Below, piece by piece: positions 16,674 through 25,094 of a stretch of 50,938 nucleotides of DNA. The stretch is from assembly GCA_030539165.1 (NCBI GenBank), contig JAUNSO010000013.1, positions 16,187 to 67,124 on the forward strand, given 5' to 3'. Position numbers and translations under genes: made by a program. The notes below the pieces were generated by a model. The model worked only from the letters and a program-made list of their open reading frames with translations, did not search any database and was not told the DNA's origin. The stretch comes from a bacterium. GTDB lineage: Bacteria; Bacillota; Clostridia; Lachnospirales; Lachnospiraceae. How positions within the stretch are numbered: position 1 is the first letter of the stretch; every line of letters begins with the position of its first letter.

Positions 16674-17573
16674 ATGATTAGTTTAAAGTGCAGCAATTGC
16701 GGTGGTGAGATGTCAATTGATCTGAAGGGAGAATTGTTCTGCCCGTATTGCGGGACGAAGCAGCATTTTTCAGATACAGAATTTGAGGATTACAAGAGGT
16801 TCCGTCAGAATATGCTGAATTATCTTCGGGCTTCGGCTGATATTGCAGCAGATCAGGCAGATGACAGTTTCCTATGGTCGCATCAGGAAACTGTTGTATA
16901 CTATTCAGATACAGATACCCGAATCAGTATTGACTATCTGTTTTATTTCAAGGAAGACAATGTAGATACATACGTTGCCAAGGACAGTGTCATCTTCGTC
17001 TTTGATCAAAAGGACATAGATAAAGCAGACAAGGCAGCAAATGGTATTCATATGCTCCAGTATCCATCAGCTGACCTGAAGGGACTTGGAAAGTATTTTC
17101 CGACAGTCAAGGCAAGGGTGAACCTAAAAGATGGCGGGCTTCTGGTGGCAGTTGCGAAGCCGGAGAATGTCTATCCCCTATTTGCTCTCGGCAGTCTGAG
17201 AGCGAAGCATGTGGCATGGATCATATCCCGGTTAGAGAATATCTGCTGTGTTTTTGAATTCAGTCAGATGGTACATAACGGCATCTCCGTCAATTCAGTA
17301 TTTATCAATCCGAGAACGCACGAGGCATATCTGTACGGTGGCTGGTGGAATGCATATCAAAAAACAAATGTGTCAGATCAGAAGGATCTTCTGGCACTGC
17401 GTAAGGTAGCCGGACAGGTAGTAGGAGAATACAGAGATGATGCTCCGGCAGAGTTTGTTAGATTTATTTCCGGTCGTCCTGCGGCAGATGCCTACAGTGA
17501 TTTCTCACTATGGGATGATGTGATCGAAAAGGGCTTTGGAGGTCATAATTTTACGAAGTTTTCAACAAAATAA
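16674..17573 (+). CDS. Zinc-ribbon protein with a possible pseudokinase-like C-terminal part
   Basis: 299 residues. An N-terminal zinc ribbon has Cys6, Cys9, Cys23 and Cys26 (CSNCGG...CPYCG). The middle is an all-soluble region with no family I can name. Residues ~185-290 resemble a kinase C-lobe in outline: a helix, then MVHNGISVNSVFINP in the place of a catalytic loop, then AYLYGGWW where DFG would be, and a helical tail. The HRD aspartate and DFG aspartate are absent, so any kinase relationship would be a pseudokinase; this is inference. It opens an operon with two vWA genes and a PurA-like gene. GGGAGG precedes the ATG. Confidence 0.75.
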   Translation: MISLKCSNCGGEMSIDLKGELFCPYCGTKQHFSDTEFEDYKRFRQNMLNYLRASADIAADQADDSFLWSHQETVVYYSDTDTRISIDYLFYFKEDNVDTYVAKDSVIFVFDQKDIDKADKAANGIHMLQYPSADLKGLGKYFPTVKARVNLKDGGLLVAVAKPENVYPLFALGSLRAKHVAWIISRLENICCVFEFSQMVHNGISVNSVFINPRTHEAYLYGGWWNAYQKTNVSDQKDLLALRKVAGQVVGEYRDDAPAEFVRFISGRPAADAYSDFSLWDDVIEKGFGGHNFTKFSTK

Positions 17574-17590
17574 GAGAGGATGTACTTAGT

Positions 17591-18478
17591 ATGGGATATG
17601 GCAGTTATACGGCAGGCGATTGGTCAAAATTGAAAGAAAGCAGACCAAGCATTGCTTCGGGTTCCACCAATCAGATCTTTACAAGTAATGAGATGGATTC
17701 GAAATTCGATCCGAAATTCATTGATCAACGAGAGGCAAGAGATTCAGAAGAGCATCCTTTCTCGACGCCTCTTTTAATCGGTGTTGATGTCACCGGCTCC
17801 ATGGGCTATCTTTCTACACAGATTATCAAGGAATCCCTGAATGAGCTGATGCAGAAACTGTACTCTACAGATATGATCAGAGATCCGCAGCTTCTCTTTG
17901 CTGCCATTGGAGATGCGACATACGACGCTGCACCTCTGCAGATCACACAGTTTGAATCGGATATTCGTATTGCCGAGCAGCTGCTGGGTCTATGGCTGGA
18001 AAATGGGGGTGGTGATTCACCCGAGGATTATGAACTGCTCTGGTATTTTGCCCATAAGCATACGGATATTGACTGCTATAACAAGAGAAGACAGAAGGGC
18101 TTCTGCTTTACAATCGGAGATGCTGATTTCCATAAAGAACTGAGAGCGGACTCTATTCAAAGAATATTCGGGGATCAGTCTGCTGTGACGGTTTCCTCTG
18201 AAGAGCTGGCAAAGCTTGCATCAGAGAAATACGAGCTGTTTCACATTACAATCGGAGATACCACGAAGAATGCTTCGGACATCATTCCGGGCAGGGTCCT
18301 TACCATTGCAAAATCAGAAATTCAGTACCTGCCGGAGGTGATTATCAGTGTCGCTCAGCTGGCAAAAGGGATGGAAGAGAAAGAAGTTCTGAAACAGTGG
18401 GGAGAGCTTGCACGAAAAGTTGTGAAGAAATCAATTACACTTTTATGCATAGGCCAAAAGAAAGAAATTCATTTTTAA
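17591..18478 (+). CDS. vWA-domain protein 1 (paired with the next gene)
   Basis: 295 residues, cytosolic. The N-terminus, MGYGSYTAGDWSKLKESR, is shared with the next protein. The vWA fold starts about residue 60 with a metal-site motif DVTGS (Asp66, Thr68, Ser70), followed by MGYL. Later shared segments are PLQITQFESDIR, a glycine-rich GGGDSPEDYE that could supply the MIDAS Asp, and FTIGDADFH. vWA proteins often bind a partner through a metal-bridged acidic residue, and TerY-type vWA proteins occur with kinases in stress gene clusters. It lies 17 nt after the zinc-ribbon gene and 18 nt before its paralogue. The C-terminal ~45 residues differ from the paralogue. Confidence 0.82.
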   Translation: MGYGSYTAGDWSKLKESRPSIASGSTNQIFTSNEMDSKFDPKFIDQREARDSEEHPFSTPLLIGVDVTGSMGYLSTQIIKESLNELMQKLYSTDMIRDPQLLFAAIGDATYDAAPLQITQFESDIRIAEQLLGLWLENGGGDSPEDYELLWYFAHKHTDIDCYNKRRQKGFCFTIGDADFHKELRADSIQRIFGDQSAVTVSSEELAKLASEKYELFHITIGDTTKNASDIIPGRVLTIAKSEIQYLPEVIISVAQLAKGMEEKEVLKQWGELARKVVKKSITLLCIGQKKEIHF

Positions 18479-18496
18479 GAAAAAGGAGAAATATTT

Positions 18497-19507
18497 ATGG
18501 GACAGGGAAGCTATACAGCAAGTGACTGGAACAGATTGAAAAACAGCAGAGGCTTAAGCGCAGATGCAAATGCAAATCAGACCTTTGCAAATGACACCGT
18601 ACAGGATAAATACAATGCACGTTTTATTGCAGCGAGGGAATCCTTTGATAGCGAAGATTCCCCGAAATCCACCCCGATTATCATCGGATTTGACGTGACC
18701 GGTTCCATGGGTTATCTGGCGAATGAAATCGCTACAAATTCTCTGAATGAGACGATTATGCAGATTCTTACCAAGAAGCCTGTCACAAATCCACATATGA
18801 TGTGCGCGGCTTTCACTGACCCGGGAGATCCACTTCAGATTACGCAGTTTGAGGCTGATATCCGGGTGGTAGAGCAGCTATTGGATTTTAAGCTGGGTGG
18901 TGGAAACACCCGTGCATTTGATAATATTCTGTGGTATTTTGCCGCAAAGCATACGAAGATAGACAGCTTTACCAAGAGAGGAAAGAAAGGAATCCTGATT
19001 GGTATAGGGGATGAGATATGTGACAGAAGTGAGAATCAGATTTCGGCGGCTCAATTAGAAACATTGTTTTCAGACAAGGAAATGAGAGGCGTAAGCTTTG
19101 ATGAGGCCCTATCTATGGCGCAGGAGCAGTATGAGGTTGTACATATCGTTGTTGGTGAAGAAGCGAGATTTGCGAATGGACCAGATGTACGTTATGGTGC
19201 CTCCTATCATGGCTGGAAGGAAGCATTACCGGGACGTGTCGTGAAGCTTCGGGCGAAGAATATCGGTTTACTTGCAGATGTAATCGTTGCCTGCATTCAA
19301 TTGCTGAATGGTGTGAGCAGACAGGACGCTCTGGAGCAGATTCCGATTGAGAAACAGGAGATTGTTCGCACTGCAATCGAAGATTTTTGGGAACTGGGTT
19401 ATACTCCGACAGAGGAGAAGACATCCGGTATATTTAATAGTTCCTTAGCGAATGAAATTACAAAAAAGAGGGGTATATTTGATGGTTTATTCCGTAATCG
19501 GAAGTAA
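18497..19507 (+). CDS. vWA-domain protein 2, paralogue of the preceding gene
   Basis: 336 residues with the same architecture as its neighbour: MGQGSYTASDWNRLKNSR at the N-terminus, DVTGS at Asp66-Ser70, PLQITQFEADIR, and GGGNTRAFDN where the other has GGGDSPEDYE. The later metal-site region is IGDEICDR. The change from an acidic to an Asn-Thr pair suggests the two copies differ in metal affinity or partner. The tail (300-336) is basic. AAAAGGAG precedes the ATG. The 3' end overlaps the PurA-like gene by 26 nt, implying translational coupling. It probably arose by tandem duplication and then diverged. Confidence 0.83.
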   Translation: MGQGSYTASDWNRLKNSRGLSADANANQTFANDTVQDKYNARFIAARESFDSEDSPKSTPIIIGFDVTGSMGYLANEIATNSLNETIMQILTKKPVTNPHMMCAAFTDPGDPLQITQFEADIRVVEQLLDFKLGGGNTRAFDNILWYFAAKHTKIDSFTKRGKKGILIGIGDEICDRSENQISAAQLETLFSDKEMRGVSFDEALSMAQEQYEVVHIVVGEEARFANGPDVRYGASYHGWKEALPGRVVKLRAKNIGLLADVIVACIQLLNGVSRQDALEQIPIEKQEIVRTAIEDFWELGYTPTEEKTSGIFNSSLANEITKKRGIFDGLFRNRK

Positions 19508-20711
19508 TTACGGTGACGAGGGGAAGGGACTTGCGACAGATTACCTGGCATCACGGTCCGGTAAAGTACTTGTCGTACGTCATAATGGCGGCGCGCAGGC
19601 AGGCCATACCGTGGAAATAGGTGAAAAGAGATTCGTATTTCATGAGCTTGGTTCCGGTTCCTTTCGGGGGACCTGCACTTATTGGGCAGACAGCTTTTTC
19701 CCGGATATGTATAAGCTGGAGGAGGAAGTACAGAGCTTCTGCAGCCTGTCTGGGATGATTCCGGATATTTATGCGTCCGGGCTTTCCTGTATGACGACCA
19801 TTGATGATATTTTAATCAATATGCTCCTTGAATCCGGGAGAGGGGAACAGTGTCACGGAAGCTGCGGAATGGGAATCAACGAGGCAGACCTTAGGAAAAA
19901 TGCCGGCTTTGGCATAACGCTTGACCAATTAAAAGTATACTCGGTTGACGCTCTGTTTCAGGAACTAAAGCGAATCAGGAAGGAATACTCGCTTTGCAGA
20001 CTGCATGAAATGATGTTGGACTTCCCGGTTCAAAATGAATATTTTGAACTGTTAAATGATGAAGCCGTTCTCTACAACTTCGCAGAAGCCGTTATTCATA
20101 ATTTTCGATATATAACAGTTGTGGATGATACAAAGGAGCTTTTCGCGGATTATGATACAATCATATTTGAGGGAGCGCAGGGACTGCGTCTGGATTCGGA
20201 ATATGAAAAGAACTGGCCGCATGTGACAGCCTCCAGAACCGGTCTGACCAATGTACTACGTATTCTGGATGCAGTCAATCTGAGGCTGGATGAGGTGATT
20301 TATGTGACACGCAGCTATGTTACAAAGCATGGTGCAGGTCCGCTTGCATATGAGAACAGTGATTTACTGGGAGAGCAGAAAATCATGGATGAGACTAATG
20401 TACACAACCGGTGGCAGGGAAGCCTGCGTTACTCACGTTGGAAGGATGTTGATGACTTTCTGGAAGCGATACGGGAGGATAGCAGGAAATGTGTATATCC
20501 GGTCAAGCGGTCACTTCTGATTACACATCTGAATGAAACGAAGAATCAAATGCTGTTTCAGTCGGGAGATGTGGATATCATGACGTTGATTGAACATGAA
20601 ATGATACAGTGCGAATTTGAACATATTTATTTATCCGGAACGAGGTTCGCAGACGATATCCGGCATGATCAACTCATCAGAAAGGTAAATACACTTGGAA
20701 CAAATTGTTGA
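19482..20711 (+). CDS. Divergent adenylosuccinate-synthetase-like (PurA family) enzyme
   Basis: 409 residues. The P-loop and catalytic base are intact in GSNYGDEGKG (Asp12, Lys15), and the general acid is present in AQAGHT (His42). Canonical PurA regions that follow are altered: the IMP-binding TTGRGIGP is replaced by HGSCGMGINE, and the aspartate-binding arginine-rich loop near residue 300 is replaced by a region reading NVHNRWQGSLRYSR. The conserved VTASRTGLTN resembles the PurA nucleotide/Mg region. The chemistry (GTP-dependent joining of an amino group to a purine-like ring) may be kept with a different acceptor or donor. The ATG at 19482 has GAGGGG upstream, and the vWA2 stop lies inside this gene. 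It is unlikely to be the housekeeping purA. Confidence 0.85.
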   Translation: MVYSVIGSNYGDEGKGLATDYLASRSGKVLVVRHNGGAQAGHTVEIGEKRFVFHELGSGSFRGTCTYWADSFFPDMYKLEEEVQSFCSLSGMIPDIYASGLSCMTTIDDILINMLLESGRGEQCHGSCGMGINEADLRKNAGFGITLDQLKVYSVDALFQELKRIRKEYSLCRLHEMMLDFPVQNEYFELLNDEAVLYNFAEAVIHNFRYITVVDDTKELFADYDTIIFEGAQGLRLDSEYEKNWPHVTASRTGLTNVLRILDAVNLRLDEVIYVTRSYVTKHGAGPLAYENSDLLGEQKIMDETNVHNRWQGSLRYSRWKDVDDFLEAIREDSRKCVYPVKRSLLITHLNETKNQMLFQSGDVDIMTLIEHEMIQCEFEHIYLSGTRFADDIRHDQLIRKVNTLGTNC

Positions 20712-21996
20712 GCATCTGCATCCTTTGGTGACTCTGAGCGGCGGAATTGAATTATTTGCCGCTCTGATTTCGGTTGTTCTTTTAATTGGATTTCTATGTT
20801 CTGAGAGCATGAAAACGACAATTGGAAAGAGTATGATAGCAGTGCTTGCAAGTCATGCGATTATGCAGGCATCCGACGGAATTCTATGGTTTATAGTGGA
20901 CATTCCCCACTATGTCCCTGTCGTCAAAGTACTGAGTGCTGTTTCGAATATATCATGGTGCTTCATGATGACAGCTTTTACATACTGTATTGTATTTTAT
21001 ATAGCAGTCAGAAGGCCTGTTACGATTAAAATAGCTCACGCAATGGCATGCTTAAATACTCTGGCGGCTTTGTTTTATCTGCTGAATTATAACGGAATGT
21101 TTTATTACATTAATGAGGCGGGAGTATATTGCAACGGACCTTATTTATGGATACATAAAGCAATCTGGTATATCATTCTTTTTGCCAATATTGTCTTCAT
21201 TCTTTGCCATAGCAGGTATCTGGAACTGAAAGAGGAACTTGGCTTTTTATCCTATGGCGTATTTATGGTTTTTGCCGCACAGATTGAAACGATATGGGAT
21301 GTTACCCCTATTTATATTGCCTCCACGATTTCGATTATATGGGTCTGTATACTCATCTATATGAACCAAAGCAGAGAGCTGAGAAAGAAGGAGCAGGAGC
21401 TTGCGCAGAATAGAATCGCCATTATGCTCAGCCAGATCCAGCCGCATTTTCTGTTCAATGCATTATTGGTCATTCAGGAGCTGTGCGTGATCAATCCAAA
21501 GGAGGCTGAACAGGCAACCATAGAATTCTCCAGGTTTCTGCGCGGCAATCTGGATTCTCTGAGTACAGATGTCCCGATACCCTTTTCGAAGGAAATCGAG
21601 CATACCGAAAACTATCTGGCTCTGGAGCAAAAACGTTTCGGAGATAAACTGCATGTTGAATGGGAGATTCAGACGACTGCTTTTATGATACCGGCACTTT
21701 CGCTGCAGCCGATTGTTGAAAATGCAGTTCGCTATGGAGTGACAAAACAAAAGGGCGGCGGTACGATTAGAATAACCACAGAGGAAGCTCCCACAGAATA
21801 TGAGATTATCATTAGCGATGATGGGGTCGGATTCGATGTCTGCCAGACAAAAGAGGACGGAAGAACCCATATTGGAATTTCCAATGTCAGAAGAAGACTG
21901 CAGGAGATGTGTGATGGAGAATTGGACATCGAAAGCAGGGAGAATGTCGGTACGACTGCAAGAATTACCATTCCAAAGGGAGGAAGAAGCGCATGA
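20695..21996 (+). CDS. LytS/YehU-type sensor histidine kinase
   Basis: 433 residues with a TTG start overlapping the PurA-like stop by 17 nt; AAAGG lies upstream. About seven hydrophobic helices fill residues 12-222, and no extracytoplasmic loop is large. A linker leads to a His_kinase domain with His251 in IQPHFLFNALL, then HATPase_c with PIVENAVRYG and DDGVGFD. This family autophosphorylates a His just before the ATPase domain. The start of its partner regulator overlaps by 4 nt (ATGA). Being in the same transcript as the vWA/PurA-like genes, it may sense the state that this system handles. Confidence 0.92.
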   Translation: MEQIVEHLHPLVTLSGGIELFAALISVVLLIGFLCSESMKTTIGKSMIAVLASHAIMQASDGILWFIVDIPHYVPVVKVLSAVSNISWCFMMTAFTYCIVFYIAVRRPVTIKIAHAMACLNTLAALFYLLNYNGMFYYINEAGVYCNGPYLWIHKAIWYIILFANIVFILCHSRYLELKEELGFLSYGVFMVFAAQIETIWDVTPIYIASTISIIWVCILIYMNQSRELRKKEQELAQNRIAIMLSQIQPHFLFNALLVIQELCVINPKEAEQATIEFSRFLRGNLDSLSTDVPIPFSKEIEHTENYLALEQKRFGDKLHVEWEIQTTAFMIPALSLQPIVENAVRYGVTKQKGGGTIRITTEEAPTEYEIIISDDGVGFDVCQTKEDGRTHIGISNVRRRLQEMCDGELDIESRENVGTTARITIPKGGRSA

Positions 21997-22799
21997 ATGT
22001 GATTGCTGTTGATGATGAAGCTTTTGCGCTGCATGCACTGACTAGAGCTGTCAGAGAGGCGGTACCGGACGCAGTTCTTCATAGCTATGGTGAAGTAAGT
22101 GATCTGATGGAAGACCTTAAGAAAAATGCAATTTGTCCGGATGTCGCATTTCTGGATATTGAAATGTCTGATTTGAATGGTCTGGAACTGGCAAAACGAA
22201 TCAAAATGGTCTATCCGAAGGTCAATATTATTTTTGTGACAGGCTTTTCTCAATATGCACTAGACGCCTATACACTTCGGCCGAGCGGTTATCTGACAAA
22301 GCCTGTGACAAGGGAAGATATATTAAATGAACTGCAGAATCTACGCTGCCCGCCTGAACGGACAAAGCCTGCAAAACCGATATCCATCCGTTGCTTTGGA
22401 AATTTCGAAGTCAGGCATAACGGAACGGTTGTCAGCTTCTTAAGAACCAAGTCTATGGAAGTTCTGGCATACCTTGTAAGCCGACAGGGCAATCTTGCAT
22501 CTATGTCCGAAATTGCAAATATTCTGTGGGAGGACGGCATCTATGACCGTTCCCGCCAGAAACAGTTATCCGTGATCCGGCATGACCTGATTAAGACCTT
22601 AGATGAGTATGGAATCAGCCATCTCTTAAGTGTCTCCAGAAATGCCATGGCAGTTGTACCGGATGCCTTTGACTGTGATTACTATATGATGCTTGCAGGT
22701 GACAGTACGGCACTGAACAGCTTTCACGGAGAGTTCATGCTGCAGTATTCCTGGGCGGAGATGATTACAGCAGAGTTAACAGCCTCAATTTTTCAATAA
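21993..22799 (+). CDS. Response regulator with SARP/OmpR-like winged-helix output
   Basis: 268 residues. The receiver domain has the acidic pair Asp7/Asp8, phospho-acceptor Asp55 in AFLDIE, and Lys in YLTKPV near 105. After a linker, residues ~128-268 begin ISIRCFGNFEV, followed by LRTKSMEVLAYLVSRQG and ILWED. This is the pattern of the winged-helix in SARP/BTAD-type regulators and not the LytTR domain that usually partners LytS-type kinases. It is coupled to the kinase by an ATGA overlap. A terminator immediately follows, closing the six-gene operon. Likely targets include its own operon or the adjacent metallopeptidase gene; there is no direct evidence. Confidence 0.9.
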   Translation: MNVIAVDDEAFALHALTRAVREAVPDAVLHSYGEVSDLMEDLKKNAICPDVAFLDIEMSDLNGLELAKRIKMVYPKVNIIFVTGFSQYALDAYTLRPSGYLTKPVTREDILNELQNLRCPPERTKPAKPISIRCFGNFEVRHNGTVVSFLRTKSMEVLAYLVSRQGNLASMSEIANILWEDGIYDRSRQKQLSVIRHDLIKTLDEYGISHLLSVSRNAMAVVPDAFDCDYYMMLAGDSTALNSFHGEFMLQYSWAEMITAELTASIFQ

Positions 22800-22813
22800 A
22801 TTGAGGCTTTTTT
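22783..22813 (+). terminator. Rho-independent terminator closing the vWA/PurA-like operon
   Basis: CCTCAATTT and AAATTGAGG form a perfect 9-bp stem around a 6-nt loop, followed by CTTTTTTG. The left arm overlaps the last codons of the response regulator. Confidence 0.88.
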
Positions 22814-22867
22814 GTAGTCATTTGTTGTCATTGTTTTCGTATACTCAAAGAAAAAAGGAGAACGCCG

Positions 22868-25054
22868 ATGACCAAAGCAGGAAAATGTCTGAAAAGAATC
22901 TTGATCATAGTACCGGTTATGAGTGTGCTGACCGGGTGTGATTTGGATTCTACGAAGGTGATGGATTATATTATGAAGCCGCAGCCCGTTGTGACGGGAG
23001 CCACCATTTCATCAGATTCAAAATGGATTAATTCTGATATTGAAGGTGCCATTGATGCAGATACACCGACAAGTATACAGGATGATTTCTATACTGCGAT
23101 TAATAAGGAATGGTTGTTAGATACAAAGCTTACAAAGGAGAAGCCCTATATCACACATTTTTCAGATACGGATGAGCAGGTGAGACAGAGAAAACTGGCT
23201 CTGATCAAGGATGAAGGCAATCTAAACGGTGAAAATGAAATCGGTATGAGCGAGGCTCAACTGGTTCACACGCAGGAGCAGTTGATCAGATTCGCAGAGC
23301 TTGCAGGTGATTGGGAGCAGAGAAATCAATCAGGTGCAGAGCCTGTCAGACCATATGTGGAGGCAATTGAGAGGATTGGTTCATTAGAGGATATGACGGC
23401 CTACTTACTGAATCGGAATGGAGATAATCTGATTCAGGAGAATCTGGTAGGAATCGAGGTGGCAGATGCACTATCCGGAGAGCATATCTATAGGGCTACG
23501 ATTACTGCTGATGCTCCGCTCATTATGGGGACACCGCAGCAGTACCGCAGTATCGGCAAGAAAGGCAGCCTGAAGAAGGGCTACAGTAATGAAAATGTCC
23601 GTATGCTTTTATCACGGCTTGGGTATGAGAAGAACGTCATAGACCAATACATTAAGGATGCATATCAATTTGAATTCCGGCTGACGAGAGACCGGAAGAA
23701 TATAGATGAGACAGACATGGATACATATTTAAGGCAGGCGGATAATAGCTATTCACGCAAGGAACTAAAGCAGCTTGCAGGTGATTATCCGCTTATGGAG
23801 CTTTTGAAGGAATATGGTCTGGATCAGGTCGAAAGCTATACAGTCTATGAACCCTTCTATGTAAGCAGCGTCGGAAAGCTGTATCAGGAGAAATATCTGG
23901 AGGAGATGAAGGCTTATTATCTGGTACATACCTTGAATGAAGCCATGTATCTGTTAGACCGTGATTCCTTTGAGACAGTTCTTAAGCAGGGAGGTTATCA
24001 GACGCAGACAGAACAGGATGAGAGTGATGAACCGACAGAAGAGACACAGGCGGACACGGAAGTAGATCTGCTGCTGAATGACTATGTAGATAAGTATATG
24101 CGCGTTCCACTGGAGGAAGTATATGTCGCCCGGTATTGCAGTCAGAAGCAAAAGGATGACATAACAGGTATGGCAGAGGATGCCATTGATTACTATAGAA
24201 AAATGTTGACTGCCTCCGACTGGTTGTCGGAGGAGGGAAAGGAAAAGGCTGTAGAGAAGCTGGATCATATGAGTATCCATGCCATATATCCGGATCAGAT
24301 GCCTGACTATTCTCTGCTTAGTATTCCAATGACGGAACAGGGGAATCTGGTAGATGCAGTGTCATGTATCAATGCATTTAAGAAAAGACAGATGTCACTT
24401 AAGGCAGACCAGCCTGTAGACCGATCAGAATGGAATCTGGGGATGTTCCCTACCACTTTGGTAAATGCGGGATATCTGTGTAATGATAATTCCATCAATA
24501 TCTGTTCCGGCTTTTTAGCAGACGATTTTCTATATCTGGAGGATGCTGATTATGAGCAGAATCTTGGGAGAATAGGCTGTATTATCGGACATGAAATCAC
24601 ACATGGTTTTGATGATAATGGTGCTAAATATGATCAGAGCGGCAGAAAACTCTCCTGGTGGAGTCAGGAGGACTTTCAGGCATTTAAATTAAAAACTTCA
24701 AAGGTAGAGAAGTTCTACAACGTCATTACACCTTATCCAGGAGCAACTGTCTATAGTGGAGTGAACGTCAAGGGAGAGGCAATCGCCGATATGGGAGCGG
24801 TTAAATGTATGCTGGCGCTTGCGTCAGAACAGCCGGATTTTGATTATGAGAAGTTTTTCATCTCATATGCGCAGATGTGGGGAACCAAGGATACCTATGA
24901 GAGGGAAAGAGCGGCCGCAATGAATGAGCATCCGTTAGGCTTCCTGAGAGCAAATGTAACCCTGCAGCAATTTGACGAGTTTTATGAGACCTTTGACATA
25001 CAGCCGGGAGACGGTATGTATCTTGCACCGGAGAAGAGAATCCTGGTATGGTAA
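22868..25054 (+). CDS. M13 family (neprilysin/PepO-like) metallopeptidase lipoprotein
   Basis: 728 residues with a lipoprotein signal (lipobox VLTGC). An early QDDFYTAINKEWL segment is typical of M13. The zinc site is HEITH (His575-His579) plus Glu637 and Asp641 in GEAIADMG. The substrate-binding NAGYLCNDNSINI resembles the family's 'NAyYnp..N.i..' motif. These enzymes cleave short peptides at the cell surface. An acidic stretch near residues 380-400 is likely a flexible insert. AAAGGAG precedes the ATG. It follows the two-component genes after a terminator, so it is an independent unit that may be under their control. Confidence 0.93.
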   Translation: MTKAGKCLKRILIIVPVMSVLTGCDLDSTKVMDYIMKPQPVVTGATISSDSKWINSDIEGAIDADTPTSIQDDFYTAINKEWLLDTKLTKEKPYITHFSDTDEQVRQRKLALIKDEGNLNGENEIGMSEAQLVHTQEQLIRFAELAGDWEQRNQSGAEPVRPYVEAIERIGSLEDMTAYLLNRNGDNLIQENLVGIEVADALSGEHIYRATITADAPLIMGTPQQYRSIGKKGSLKKGYSNENVRMLLSRLGYEKNVIDQYIKDAYQFEFRLTRDRKNIDETDMDTYLRQADNSYSRKELKQLAGDYPLMELLKEYGLDQVESYTVYEPFYVSSVGKLYQEKYLEEMKAYYLVHTLNEAMYLLDRDSFETVLKQGGYQTQTEQDESDEPTEETQADTEVDLLLNDYVDKYMRVPLEEVYVARYCSQKQKDDITGMAEDAIDYYRKMLTASDWLSEEGKEKAVEKLDHMSIHAIYPDQMPDYSLLSIPMTEQGNLVDAVSCINAFKKRQMSLKADQPVDRSEWNLGMFPTTLVNAGYLCNDNSINICSGFLADDFLYLEDADYEQNLGRIGCIIGHEITHGFDDNGAKYDQSGRKLSWWSQEDFQAFKLKTSKVEKFYNVITPYPGATVYSGVNVKGEAIADMGAVKCMLALASEQPDFDYEKFFISYAQMWGTKDTYERERAAAMNEHPLGFLRANVTLQQFDEFYETFDIQPGDGMYLAPEKRILVW

Positions 25055-25094
25055 ATCATATCATCTAAATTGAATCAGAAAAGGAGACCGGACT

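Noticed and set aside
24001..24072. Acidic Glu/Asp/Thr-rich stretch in the M13 peptidase as a possible frameshift or repeat insertion
   Set aside because: The frame continues on both sides with conserved peptidase sequence; it is a low-complexity loop.
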